Under the pieces are notes generated by a model that was not told the origin of the DNA, did no database searches, and saw only the letters and a program-made list of their open reading frames with translations. A stretch of DNA of 64,000 bases from Streptacidiphilus jeojiense (lineage in GTDB: Bacteria; Actinomycetota; Actinomycetes; Streptomycetales; Streptomycetaceae). The translations under genes were made by a program, and so were the position numbers. The DNA lies in assembly GCF_000719095.1 (NCBI RefSeq), contig NZ_JOEH01000004.1, forward strand, positions 558,001 to 622,000, given 5' to 3'. The stretch's first letter is position 1. Every line of letters begins with the position of its first letter. Of this stretch, positions 25,612 to 33,363 are shown one piece after another.

Positions 25612-25615
25612 CTGG

Positions 25616-26584
25616 TCATGATGCAGGATCTCGCTGCGGGTCCGGAAGCCGCGGTGCTTCTTCGACCGGGTCGCCAGGCTGGGCGACGACCCACAGCTCG
25701 CCGCCGATCTGGGCACTTGGGCGGTCTGCGTACCGCGGGTGGGCCCGGACGACGCGGTGGGCGACGAACTCACCCTCGTGCGGGACCGGGCCGCCGAGAC
25801 TGGTAGCAATGGCCTGGTGGACTGGGTAGTCGCCCAGGATGAGGATGCCTTCTGGGCGCAGTCGCGGGCGGGCGCGGCCCGGGCTGCCTTCTCTGACCCT
25901 GGCCATGTAGTCGAGCTGCTGGGCAGCGGTCCGCACCACACCGCGGCCGATCCGCTTGCCGTGGACCGAGCGGAACAGTTCGACGACTCTGGCCTGCCCC
26001 TGGCGCTTTCCGGGGATGAGGATGCGGTTGCGGGTCTCCTCGTCAAGGTGCAGCAGGACGTTCTCCGGCAGCACCGAGTCCCGCCACAGCCAGACAATCT
26101 GGTCCCGGTGCTCGGCCTTGATTGTGAGCTTGAGGTCGCGGTTGGTTCCGCCGTTCAGTATCCCGGGTCGGATGCGTACCAGACCGGCGCTCCAGCGGCT
26201 GCGGTAGTCGTCCGCCGACACCACCAGGCACAGGTGCCCCAGGGCCTCCGGCGGGATCATCCAGCTCCCGAATTTCTGGGAGTACTTGCAGTCGACATCG
26301 ATACCGGCGATCTCGTAGTCCATGTCCTTGCCATCGTCAAAGCGGAACCTGCGCTGGAGGTTGATCTCGACGAGGGTTCCGGCATGGGTCTTCTCGGTCT
26401 TGAACAGGTCCTGCCAGTCATAACGGCCGGTGACCTCGCCGTTCAGCAGCTGGTCGATGGTCTCCCGCAGGACGGTCGCGAAGCGTGAGCCATCCGGGTC
26501 AAGGAGGATTAGCGCTTTCCGCACGCGTTCCAGTTCCTCATCGACTGGGGCATGGGACACAGGCGGTGAGCTTTCAGCAGTCAC
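25616..26584 (-). CDS. NaeI-family type IIE restriction endonuclease
   Basis: The 322-residue protein aligns along its whole length with NaeI (317 residues): LDPDGSRFATVLRETIDQLL, KTEKTHAGTLVEINL, DYEIAGIDVDCKYS, GHLCLV, QARVVELFRSVHGK, IGRGVV, LRPEGILILG and WVVAQPGDPVEEAP. The PD-(D/E)XK residues are E73, D89, D98 and K100, equivalent to NaeI E70, D86, D95 and K97. L46 corresponds to NaeI L43, the position whose change to Lys turns NaeI into a topoisomerase, so this copy should cleave. NaeI recognises GCCGGC and needs a second site as activator; the same specificity here is inference. GTG 26584 follows AAGG closely. The gene lies between the helicase and vsr in the operon. Confidence 0.92.
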   Translation of the reverse strand: MTAESSPPVSHAPVDEELERVRKALILLDPDGSRFATVLRETIDQLLNGEVTGRYDWQDLFKTEKTHAGTLVEINLQRRFRFDDGKDMDYEIAGIDVDCKYSQKFGSWMIPPEALGHLCLVVSADDYRSRWSAGLVRIRPGILNGGTNRDLKLTIKAEHRDQIVWLWRDSVLPENVLLHLDEETRNRILIPGKRQGQARVVELFRSVHGKRIGRGVVRTAAQQLDYMARVREGSPGRARPRLRPEGILILGDYPVHQAIATSLGGPVPHEGEFVAHRVVRAHPRYADRPSAQIGGELWVVAQPGDPVEEAPRLPDPQRDPAS

Positions 26585-26647
26585 GGGGCCTTGCCTTTCA
26601 TTTGGGTACGGGCCGACTAAGCAGCCGGGAGTGGGTGCGCTGGGGAG

Positions 26648-28495
26648 CTATCCGCGAGCAGACGGCGTATCGAGGTGGCGCAGCAGTGCCCGCACGTCTG
26701 CCGTGTCCAGGCCGGCTCCGGCTGCTGGCTCCTCCTGCAGATCGGCGAGCTGTTGGACGGCCGGGTCGTCCAGGACGCGGCCCATGAACTCCAGCTTCTC
26801 CTCCAGCCGCAGCCGTACCACTTCGTCGACGGTGCCGCGCGTGGCCAGGACGGTGACCCGGGTCTCGGTGCCGGGAGCCAGGCCGAGGCGGTGGATCCGG
26901 TCCAGACTCTGCAGGTACCGCCCGGCCATGAAATCACGGTCCACATAGACGGCATCGTGGCAGACCTGGTGCAGGCTGATGCCCTCACCCAGGGTGGCCG
27001 GGTTTGACAGCAGCACATGGCAGTCCGGATCCTGGCGGAAGCGTCGCAGCTGCTCCTCGCGGTCGGCCGTGCCGCCGTAGATGGTGGCTGGGCCGTAGCC
27101 CTGAAGCAGCTTCTCCAGGGTGGTCAGGCTGCGCACGAAGGTCGTCCAGACCAGGGTCTTACGTCCCTGAGCCGCATTGTCAGCGACGATCTTCAGGGTT
27201 TCTTGGTACTTCGGTGACAGCTCGTAGCTCGGCAGGTCCTGTAGTAGCTGGTAGAGGGAGTCGCTGGGCGAGGCATGCAGAGGCGGGAGCTGGTACTCCA
27301 GGGGTTCGTAGCGGCTGGCGCCCTCCAGCAGCAGGGCCGGGCTGGTTGCGGCCATCAGCAGCCGCAGCATGGCCCGGCCAAGCGCTTCGATGCTGCTACG
27401 CGCGCCTTCCGCGCGGGCGGAGAAGTTGCCTTTCAGGGCCTCGTACACCTCGGCGTGGATAGGCGGCATGTCCAGGTAGCGGAGTTTCGGCTCGAATCCG
27501 GGCAGCCCCAGTTCTTTCTTGGTGGTGCGGGTGAAAAGCGGGCGCAGCACCGAGCTGGCATAGGCCAGGTCGCCGCCGCCCACTGCCTCGGTGACTACGC
27601 GCTTGCCGTGTCCTGGCCAGACGAAGGACAGCAGGTTCTCCAGGTCCCTGGCTCCATTGGGTGCCGGGGTGCCGGTGAGGATCAGCCGCCGGTCAGCCAG
27701 CGGTCCCAGCGCCAGGCAGGCGGAACCGTAGGTGCCGCCTGCCCCCAGCTTCATCCGGTGTGCCTCGTCCAGTACCACCATTGAGGGGCTAGCCCGGAGC
27801 CAGGAGGCCAGCGCGCCCAGCGACCGGTCCAGCCGCTCGTAGTTGACCACTCGCAGCTCCACCAACGGGTCAGCCTGGCCACCGGGCACCTCGGTGCGCA
27901 GCGGTTCGTTGAAGCAGAAGGAGCTCTCGTACTCCCACGACTCGTAGGCGGACTTGGGGCAAACGACCAGCAGCCGCTGGGCCTCGCCGCGCTCGCGCAT
28001 CGCGGCGTAGACGGCGAGCGCCACACGGGTCTTGCCGGCACCGGGGACACTGAAGTTGGCGCTGTGCCGCAGCGACAGAAGCTGGGCGATGTCCCGCTGC
28101 TGGAAGGATGTCAGATCGGCTGTCCATTGCGGGCCGAGGAGCCCGGTGACATCCGCAGGCCCGACCGTGCCAGCAGTGCTGCCAGCCAGGCCGTGGTTCA
28201 GACTGCGCTGGACTGTCTCGGCGTCGTCGAGTACTCCGTTGACCAGCGCCATGAGGTCAGCAGCCCAGTTGACACCAGGGTGGGTCCAGGTGCTGAGCTC
28301 GCCAAGACCCACCAGAAAGTCGTCGAGATCGATCTCGGCGGCCAGAGGCCCGCGCTGGCCGCCGACCGCGATCCGGGCAGTCAGCTTGGCGAAGTCGGCC
28401 TGAAACGCTGGCAGGGTGCGCAGCTCCACGCGGGTGCGCGTCACATCGAAGCCCAGCCGCAGTGAGGTAATTGTGCTGTTTCCGGGGCCGCTCAA
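26648..28495 (-). CDS. SNF2/superfamily 2 DNA helicase of the restriction island
   Basis: The 615-residue protein carries helicase motifs in order: I SVPGAGKTRVAL (about 149-160), Ia LLVVCPKSAYESWE, II VVLDEAH (240-246), III LILTGTPAPNG, and a C-terminal lobe with TLVWTTFVRSL, IYGGT, VLLSNPATLGEGISLHQ and motif VI YLQSLDRIHRLG. This layout fits SNF2-like translocases in restriction and DISARM-type systems; it would load on or remodel target DNA for the nuclease. The TTG start at 28495 is preferred because TTGA overlaps the upstream ParB-like stop. A GTG at 28534 is possible, but the extra residues (Cys-rich, read from the other gene's sequence) look unlike protein. The NaeI-like gene follows 63 nt downstream. 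Confidence 0.88.
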   Translation of the reverse strand: MSGPGNSTITSLRLGFDVTRTRVELRTLPAFQADFAKLTARIAVGGQRGPLAAEIDLDDFLVGLGELSTWTHPGVNWAADLMALVNGVLDDAETVQRSLNHGLAGSTAGTVGPADVTGLLGPQWTADLTSFQQRDIAQLLSLRHSANFSVPGAGKTRVALAVYAAMRERGEAQRLLVVCPKSAYESWEYESSFCFNEPLRTEVPGGQADPLVELRVVNYERLDRSLGALASWLRASPSMVVLDEAHRMKLGAGGTYGSACLALGPLADRRLILTGTPAPNGARDLENLLSFVWPGHGKRVVTEAVGGGDLAYASSVLRPLFTRTTKKELGLPGFEPKLRYLDMPPIHAEVYEALKGNFSARAEGARSSIEALGRAMLRLLMAATSPALLLEGASRYEPLEYQLPPLHASPSDSLYQLLQDLPSYELSPKYQETLKIVADNAAQGRKTLVWTTFVRSLTTLEKLLQGYGPATIYGGTADREEQLRRFRQDPDCHVLLSNPATLGEGISLHQVCHDAVYVDRDFMAGRYLQSLDRIHRLGLAPGTETRVTVLATRGTVDEVVRLRLEEKLEFMGRVLDDPAVQQLADLQEEPAAGAGLDTADVRALLRHLDTPSARG

Positions 28496-29931
28496 GGCTG
28501 CGGCTGCTTCACGTCCGCAGCAGCGATCAGCCACGCCAGGCCGTTCCCGGGCAGGTCGATGCTGCGCTGTGCCTCGACTGCGAGCTTGCGCATGACGGTG
28601 CGCAACTGGGCAAGGGCGTCGTCAAACGCTCCCTCATCTAGGCTGCCATTGCCCCGGGACATCACCAGGTCGGTGACGGACTGCTCCAGGTCCTTGCAGG
28701 CGTCGCCGACTCGGTCGGGGGCGGCTAGGCGCTTCTTGCGTAGCCGAAAATCGCGGCCCGCCGTATCGATGGCCTCGTTGAACGCGTCCCGATATGAGGC
28801 GACGACCGCGGCGGCGGCCGCGAACTGTTCTGCGGGTGCCGCGGATTCGCCGGCCGCCTTGACGGCTTCAGCGCGCAGCAGGGTGTCAGTAACTGCACGA
28901 GCTGTGGCGACGTCGGCCCCGCCAGCCCTGATGCTGCGGTTCAGGCCGGGGATCGCCACTGCCGCTGCCGCGGCGGGCTCAGCGGGCCTGAGGTTAGCGG
29001 GCATGGTCTTGTCGAGATAGCGGCTCTGGAAGTCTGCGTCAATGAACCGGACATCGGTCTTGGCGAAATCCAGCACGATCGCGGCAAGCCGAGCTTCCTT
29101 CAGTAGATCAGCCCGTTCCCTGCTCTTAGCTTTCTCCTTCTCGTAGGCACGGTAGAGTTCGGCGAGTTTCTCCTGCGACCGCTCAAGATCCATCAGGCGC
29201 AGCGACACCCCGTCGGCAGTGGTGCTGCGCTCGATCAGGTCCCGCAGCTGGGCCAGTACCCACAGGTCACGTATGCAGGACTTCGCGTCGGTGTGGAACG
29301 CCGCGGCGATGACCGACAGATCGCGATTGAGCTGGACGTGCTGCTCCTCGATCGCGAGCAGCCGGTTGATGTACGAGTAATCTCGCCGCTGGTCGGGGCG
29401 CAGCTGCAGGGAGAGCTCAACATTATTGACGTCCTGCCAGTCACAGGCCGCCGGCAGCACGCCCACCCGGATGCTGCTCACCTTTTTGGTCTCACGCAGG
29501 GCCGCGCAGCGGGTGTTTCCGTTGACCAGGATGCCGTCACGGGTGATCAGGCCAGGCTCGTTCTGGCCGTGGGTACTGAGGCTCCTCTGCAGGACCTCGA
29601 AATCGGGGTCCCGCCGGTCGGGCTCCGAGGGACGGATCGTCAGTAGGTGCTGCAAATAGTCCTGGCTCTCCGCACTCCAGGGGTCGGCTGAGAGGACGGC
29701 GTCACGGCCCGGGTCGAGGCTGCGCTGAGCACGGATGCGGTGCGTCCCGGGGTTGTAGTACAGCGCATCCAGCGGCATGTCGATGACCTCGACGTGCAGT
29801 TGGGAGCCGCCACGCCACTCCACGGTCAGGGTCTCGGCGACCCCGCTGTCATCGCGCAGCTCCTTCAGCCGCTGTTCGACCAGCGTGCGGGTGGCCGTGG
29901 CGACCGGGGGGACACCGAAGTTCGTGAACAT
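28492..29931 (-). CDS. ParB/sulfiredoxin-fold protein of the restriction island
   Basis: The 479-residue protein has a ParB-like N-terminal region: VIDMPLDALYYNPGTHRI, then DPDFEVLQRSLSTHGQNEPG, LITRDGILVNGNTRCAALRE. The last block is the ParB-fold GxxRxxA motif in the form NGNTRCAAL. A long helical region follows, with a coiled-coil-like stretch around YRAYEKEKAKSRERADLLKEA and Ala-rich segments to the C-terminus. ParB-fold proteins can bind or nick DNA or hydrolyse CTP; which applies is not visible. ATG 29931 has AAGGAG 8 nt upstream; the open extension to 30129 is rejected. The stop overlaps the helicase start. Confidence 0.8.
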   Translation of the reverse strand: MFTNFGVPPVATATRTLVEQRLKELRDDSGVAETLTVEWRGGSQLHVEVIDMPLDALYYNPGTHRIRAQRSLDPGRDAVLSADPWSAESQDYLQHLLTIRPSEPDRRDPDFEVLQRSLSTHGQNEPGLITRDGILVNGNTRCAALRETKKVSSIRVGVLPAACDWQDVNNVELSLQLRPDQRRDYSYINRLLAIEEQHVQLNRDLSVIAAAFHTDAKSCIRDLWVLAQLRDLIERSTTADGVSLRLMDLERSQEKLAELYRAYEKEKAKSRERADLLKEARLAAIVLDFAKTDVRFIDADFQSRYLDKTMPANLRPAEPAAAAAVAIPGLNRSIRAGGADVATARAVTDTLLRAEAVKAAGESAAPAEQFAAAAAVVASYRDAFNEAIDTAGRDFRLRKKRLAAPDRVGDACKDLEQSVTDLVMSRGNGSLDEGAFDDALAQLRTVMRKLAVEAQRSIDLPGNGLAWLIAAADVKQPQP

Positions 29932-30028
29932 CTCTGGGACTCTCCTTGAGGATGCAGGAAGGCAGTTGCTGCCGAGAGCGGGCGGGCAGGGCGCCTTTCC
30001 GAGAACGCCCCGCCCGGGGACGACAGGA

Positions 30029-30709
30029 TCAGTGCTGCTGAAGGGCAGCCCGGACCTCGTCGCGGGCCTCCGCCGGCAGCGTGCGGTACGCCGCCCACAG
30101 GCCCTCGGTCTCGCTGAAGCCGCGCGCATCCTGCTCGACCCAGGCCGCCAGCATCTTCTGCTCGTAGGCCGGCAAGCGGCCGATGCGCGACAGGACCTCG
30201 CCCAGGTCAGCTGTCAGCTCGCGACCGCCGACTCGGCAGCGGTTGCACTCGATCACCAGCTGCACTCTGGTCTCCCCACTGGGCAGCCGGACCGGGCGGC
30301 GGGCGATGTCGAGCTGCGAGGCGATGTAGGTGCCGGCGTACTGCTCGCCCGGGCCGATGCCGCAGGAGCGGCACTTGTGACCGTCCCGCATCATCAGCGC
30401 CTGACGCTCGGCGGCCGTGACGGTAACGCCGGCCTTTTTGGTCGCCTTCCCCGGCTCCCACACCGCAGCGCCCTGCCTCACAAAGCGGTGCTCGTGCGAG
30501 CCTAGGGCCGGGTCCTCCCGGTTGGTGTCGATGCGCCATTCGAAGTCACGCAGGTCCCGCATCCGGCGGTCGATCTGCGAGGTCTGCGGAAAGGCGTCGC
30601 GCAGTTGAGTCTTGGTGAACAGCTCACCGACGCCGACCTCCTGCACCAGCCAAAGCGCTACGCCCTTCATCGTGCCGAGCTTCGGGTCGTTCCAGGACGG
30701 CATGGCCAT
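30029..30709 (-). CDS. HNH-like zinc-finger protein, first gene of the minus-strand operon
   Basis: The 226-residue protein starts MAMPSWNDPKLGTMKG, and its first third looks like a winged-helix DNA-binding region. A treble-clef-like centre has CRSC (about 126-129) and CNRC (about 165-168) with a loop between them, the cysteine pairs of an HNH fold. The usual catalytic D-H and N-H residues are not obvious: the place expected for xDHI reads SQLDIARR. It may be an atypical HNH nuclease or a non-catalytic DNA-binding protein. AGGTGG precedes ATG 30709. It is followed after 97 nt by the ParB-like gene and is presumably cotranscribed with helicase, NaeI-like and vsr genes. Confidence 0.72.
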   Translation of the reverse strand: MAMPSWNDPKLGTMKGVALWLVQEVGVGELFTKTQLRDAFPQTSQIDRRMRDLRDFEWRIDTNREDPALGSHEHRFVRQGAAVWEPGKATKKAGVTVTAAERQALMMRDGHKCRSCGIGPGEQYAGTYIASQLDIARRPVRLPSGETRVQLVIECNRCRVGGRELTADLGEVLSRIGRLPAYEQKMLAAWVEQDARGFSETEGLWAAYRTLPAEARDEVRAALQQH

Positions 30710-30963
30710 GGGAGAAGTCCACCTCTCAGGTTGAAGAGCGAGACATCACCGGGCAGGACTGCGGACGCCGGAGGCCCGACAGCTGCTGGCCGGTTACAGC
30801 ACCTAACTCAACAGCAGCGGCTCCCGGATCGGAAGGGTGATCGTGTCCCACCTGCAGAGCCAGTTAGCCCTTAAGCCGAGACAGGAATCTCGCACGCAAC
30901 TCGCCTGTCAGGCGACACAATGGCCTGATCTTCAACCGGCAACTCCCATGAAGGAGACATGAC

Positions 30964-31770
30964 TTGCCGAGGCTTGGTGACTTCGCCACGCTCGACCCCG
31001 CACTTCCCGTCGAACAGCGAGAGCTTGCCGAGGCCGTACGCGGTCTGCTGCTTCGGATCGGGCTCTCTTGCCAGCACACGGGAGAAAGACTGCTGAAGGA
31101 AGCAGGGACAGAGGGGTTCCTGAGCAGGCCGGTGTTGTCCGACCTGGCCAACGGCAGGCGCAAGCGCGCCCCCAGGGAGGCACCGCTTCGGGCGCTCCAC
31201 TCGCTGGCTGCGAACAGCGAGAGAACCCAGGGCATGGTGTGCTCCTGGGAGACGCTGAACCGTCTCCGGGAAGCCCTGTCCCCGTCTCTGCCCGCGGAAG
31301 AGGAGCCGGGGAAACCGGTCGCCTGCCCGTTGTGCGGGGCAGCCGCTTCGCTGGAACAGGCACTCTCTGAGAGAGTCAGGCCGGCTGATATCACTGCCTC
31401 CACCCCCGCGCGGAGTGTTGTGCCGGTCCCCCGGCCGGAGGGGGACCGGCACAACACAACTCTCCCGGACTTCATCTGGGCGCCTACCGAGGACCTCGCC
31501 CTGTACCTCACCGCCGGCAACCTCGAACGCGCCAACGGTCTCATCCGCCACGTCGGCACCGAAGTCCAGCCCAGCGAGACTGCCGACGCCGTGGTGTCTT
31601 GCCGTGACGCCGGCCTCCTCGGAGCAGCGGACGCAATCATCAGTTACGCCGGCCGCCGTCCCGAACGGGACGTACTCCACATCCTCCACGCACTCAACCA
31701 GCGACAGCGGCGAACTGACGCCGACACCCTGCTTGAGTGCGCGCTCCTTGCCGGCACAGGAACTTTCTGA
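30964..31770 (+). CDS. Hypothetical HTH-like regulatory protein with internal palindrome
   Basis: The 268-residue protein has an N-terminal helical region resembling an XRE-type helix-turn-helix (LAEAVRGLLLRIG, LSRPVLSDLANGRRKRAP), a CPLC cysteine pair near residue 120, a low-complexity linker and a helical C-terminal region (LALYLTAGNLERANGLIRHVG, DVLHILHALNQRQ) that resembles short helical repeats. Similar HTH plus repeat proteins are common and mostly uncharacterised in Streptomyces. The start is a TTG at 30964 with AAGGAG 7 nt upstream; an ATG at 30959 lies in the wrong frame. The linker DNA contains a perfect 18-bp inverted repeat. The gene is divergent from the restriction operon and could be its regulator, which is inference from position only. 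Confidence 0.6.
   Translation: MPRLGDFATLDPALPVEQRELAEAVRGLLLRIGLSCQHTGERLLKEAGTEGFLSRPVLSDLANGRRKRAPREAPLRALHSLAANSERTQGMVCSWETLNRLREALSPSLPAEEEPGKPVACPLCGAAASLEQALSERVRPADITASTPARSVVPVPRPEGDRHNTTLPDFIWAPTEDLALYLTAGNLERANGLIRHVGTEVQPSETADAVVSCRDAGLLGAADAIISYAGRRPERDVLHILHALNQRQRRTDADTLLECALLAGTGTF
31415..31457. repeat. Perfect 18-bp inverted repeat inside a gene
   Basis: GTGTTGTGCCGGTCCCCC (31415-31432) pairs perfectly with GGGGGACCGGCACAACAC (31440-31457) around a 7-nt loop. It lies in the sequence for the linker of the HTH-like protein and would form a very stable hairpin in mRNA or cruciform in DNA. Confidence 0.9.
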
Positions 31771-32186
31771 GCAGAGATGATTCAAGGCTACTAGGAACGT
31801 TATGCCGATTCTGTGTCCGGTTTCGTTGATCCAGTCCTGCTGGTAGATCAGGTCGTCAGAGAATGTTGGGCCGGCTGCCAGGGCTGTGGTGACGAAGGCT
31901 GTGGTGATGCCACGACGCATGGTGCTCTTGGCCAAACTGGCCCCCTCGTGCTAACAGCGCAGATCCGTAAGCTGCCGGGGATACAGATTTTGAATGGCCC
32001 AACGTCCTGGGCCCGCTACTTCCTGAGGCATCGTCAAGCACGGTCGGGATTCATCGACCGCACGCGGCAGGAGTGCTGGATGGGCCGCTACGAGCGCATC
32101 CTCGCCACCCAACTCCTCGCACCAGATGGGTGGATTGAGCGTCTTCCTGCCCCACTGACCGGCTGATCCGCCCCTGCCGACCACAG
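31771..32186. other. Unassigned stretch with possible gene remnant
   Basis: No complete gene is supported. A plus-strand frame (31813-32166) ends with protein-like text (FIDRTRQECWMGRYERILA and LLAPDGWIERLPAPLTG) and is followed by a hairpin, but its first half reads like random sequence. It may be the 3' remnant of a lost gene. It marks the right edge of the accessory region. Confidence 0.35.
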
Positions 32187-32210
32187 ACCATCAGCCGATC
32201 GGTTGATGGT
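32187..32210. terminator. Hairpin at the right edge of the island
   Basis: A 24-nt near-perfect palindrome: ACCATCAGCCGA followed by TCGGTTGATGGT, with one G-T pair. It lies 21 nt after the stop of the remnant frame. Confidence 0.45.
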
Positions 32211-32344
32211 GCGGCTCCACCGGACGGTCATCGGCTTCTGGCCGGTCAGGCGATTCGGCGACCCGGGCACCGCGCCGAGACTGGCTGTTGTCGGCGAAGG
32301 GCGTCGGCGGGTGGGCTCGGGTGAGCGGGCGGGAGTCGTGGGTG

Positions 32345-33298
32345 ATGTCGGTGCCGGTGATCGAGGTGGAGCGGCTGCGGAAGCAGTACGGGGAGCGGAC
32401 GGCTGTGGCCGATGTGTCGTTCTCGGTGAACGAGGGTGAGATCTTCGGGATCCTGGGGCCCAACGGGGCCGGGAAGACCACCACGGTGGAGTGCATCGGC
32501 GGGCTGCGGCGCGCGGACGGCGGCAGGCTGCGGGTGCTCGGGTTGGATCCGGTCGGGGACCGGTCGCGGGTCGTCGCCGAGCTCGGGGTGCAGCTGCAAC
32601 ACAGTGAGCTGCCGCCCAACCTCAAGGTGGGCGAGGCGCTGCGGCTGTACAGCTCCTTCTACGAACGCCCGGCCGACTGGCGGGAGTTGCTGGAGGTGCT
32701 GGGCCTCGGTCCGCAGGCCGGGACCCGGTACGGGAAGCTGTCCGGAGGACAGCAGCAGCGGCTGTCGATCGCGCTGGCGCTAGTCGGCAACCCCCGGGTG
32801 GCGATCCTCGACGAGCTGACCACCGGTCTGGACCCGGCCGCGCGACGCGACACCTGGGAACTGATCGAGTCGGTGCGGGACCGGGGCGTGACCATCCTGC
32901 TGGTCACCCACTTCATGGCGGAGGCGGAGCGGCTCTGCGACCGGGTGGCGGTGATCGACACCGGACGGGTGGTCGCCCTGGACACGCCCGCTGAGCTGAC
33001 CGCGCGCCTGGACGTGCAGCAGCGGATCCGCTTCGTGCCGTCCGTCCCGATCGAGGACTCCCTGCTCAGCGAGCTGCCCGAGGTCGAGTCGGTGAGCCGG
33101 CGCGGGGACGAGGTGCTCGTGGTCGGCGGTGCCGACGCGCTGGCCGCGGTGGCCGCGCGGCTGGCCCGGCAGGGGGTGCTGGCGCACCGGCTGCGGGTCG
33201 AGCAGCCGAGCCTGGACGACGCCTTCCTCGCCATCACCGGGCGGGACGAGGTGGCGGACCCGGGCCCACGTGTCCGACCGCTGCGTCACGACCGCTGA
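32345..33298 (+). CDS. ABC-2 exporter ATP-binding protein (DrrA-like)
   Basis: The 317-residue protein has Walker A GPNGAGKTT (about 40-48), a Q-loop (VQLQHSELP), the ABC signature LSGGQQQRL, Walker B VAILDELTTGLDP and the H-loop LLVTHFM. A C-terminal extension (from about 225) is typical of drug or antibiotic exporters. It should power the permease encoded 65 nt downstream. ATG 32345 was chosen because the first strand of the fold (PVIEVERLRKQYG) follows directly and GGGAG lies upstream; the frame is open to 32288. With the permease and a two-component pair it forms a four-gene unit, a common arrangement for exporters that respond to envelope stress or their substrate. Confidence 0.93.
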   Translation: MSVPVIEVERLRKQYGERTAVADVSFSVNEGEIFGILGPNGAGKTTTVECIGGLRRADGGRLRVLGLDPVGDRSRVVAELGVQLQHSELPPNLKVGEALRLYSSFYERPADWRELLEVLGLGPQAGTRYGKLSGGQQQRLSIALALVGNPRVAILDELTTGLDPAARRDTWELIESVRDRGVTILLVTHFMAEAERLCDRVAVIDTGRVVALDTPAELTARLDVQQRIRFVPSVPIEDSLLSELPEVESVSRRGDEVLVVGGADALAAVAARLARQGVLAHRLRVEQPSLDDAFLAITGRDEVADPGPRVRPLRHDR

Positions 33299-33363
33299 CA
33301 CGAGACATCGAGACATAGAGACACGACCTACGAGACACGACCGTTGACTTCGAGGAGTTTGCC

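Noticed and set aside
25144..26097. Extended 317-codon version of Vsr
   Set aside because: The added N-terminal part is the NaeI-like gene read in another frame.
30871..31935. 354-codon minus-strand frame opposite the HTH-like gene
   Set aside because: The start region looked briefly secretion-like, but the rest is antisense shadow and disagrees with the ribosome-binding site and codon use of the plus-strand gene. A transposase remnant was considered but no transposase motif was found.
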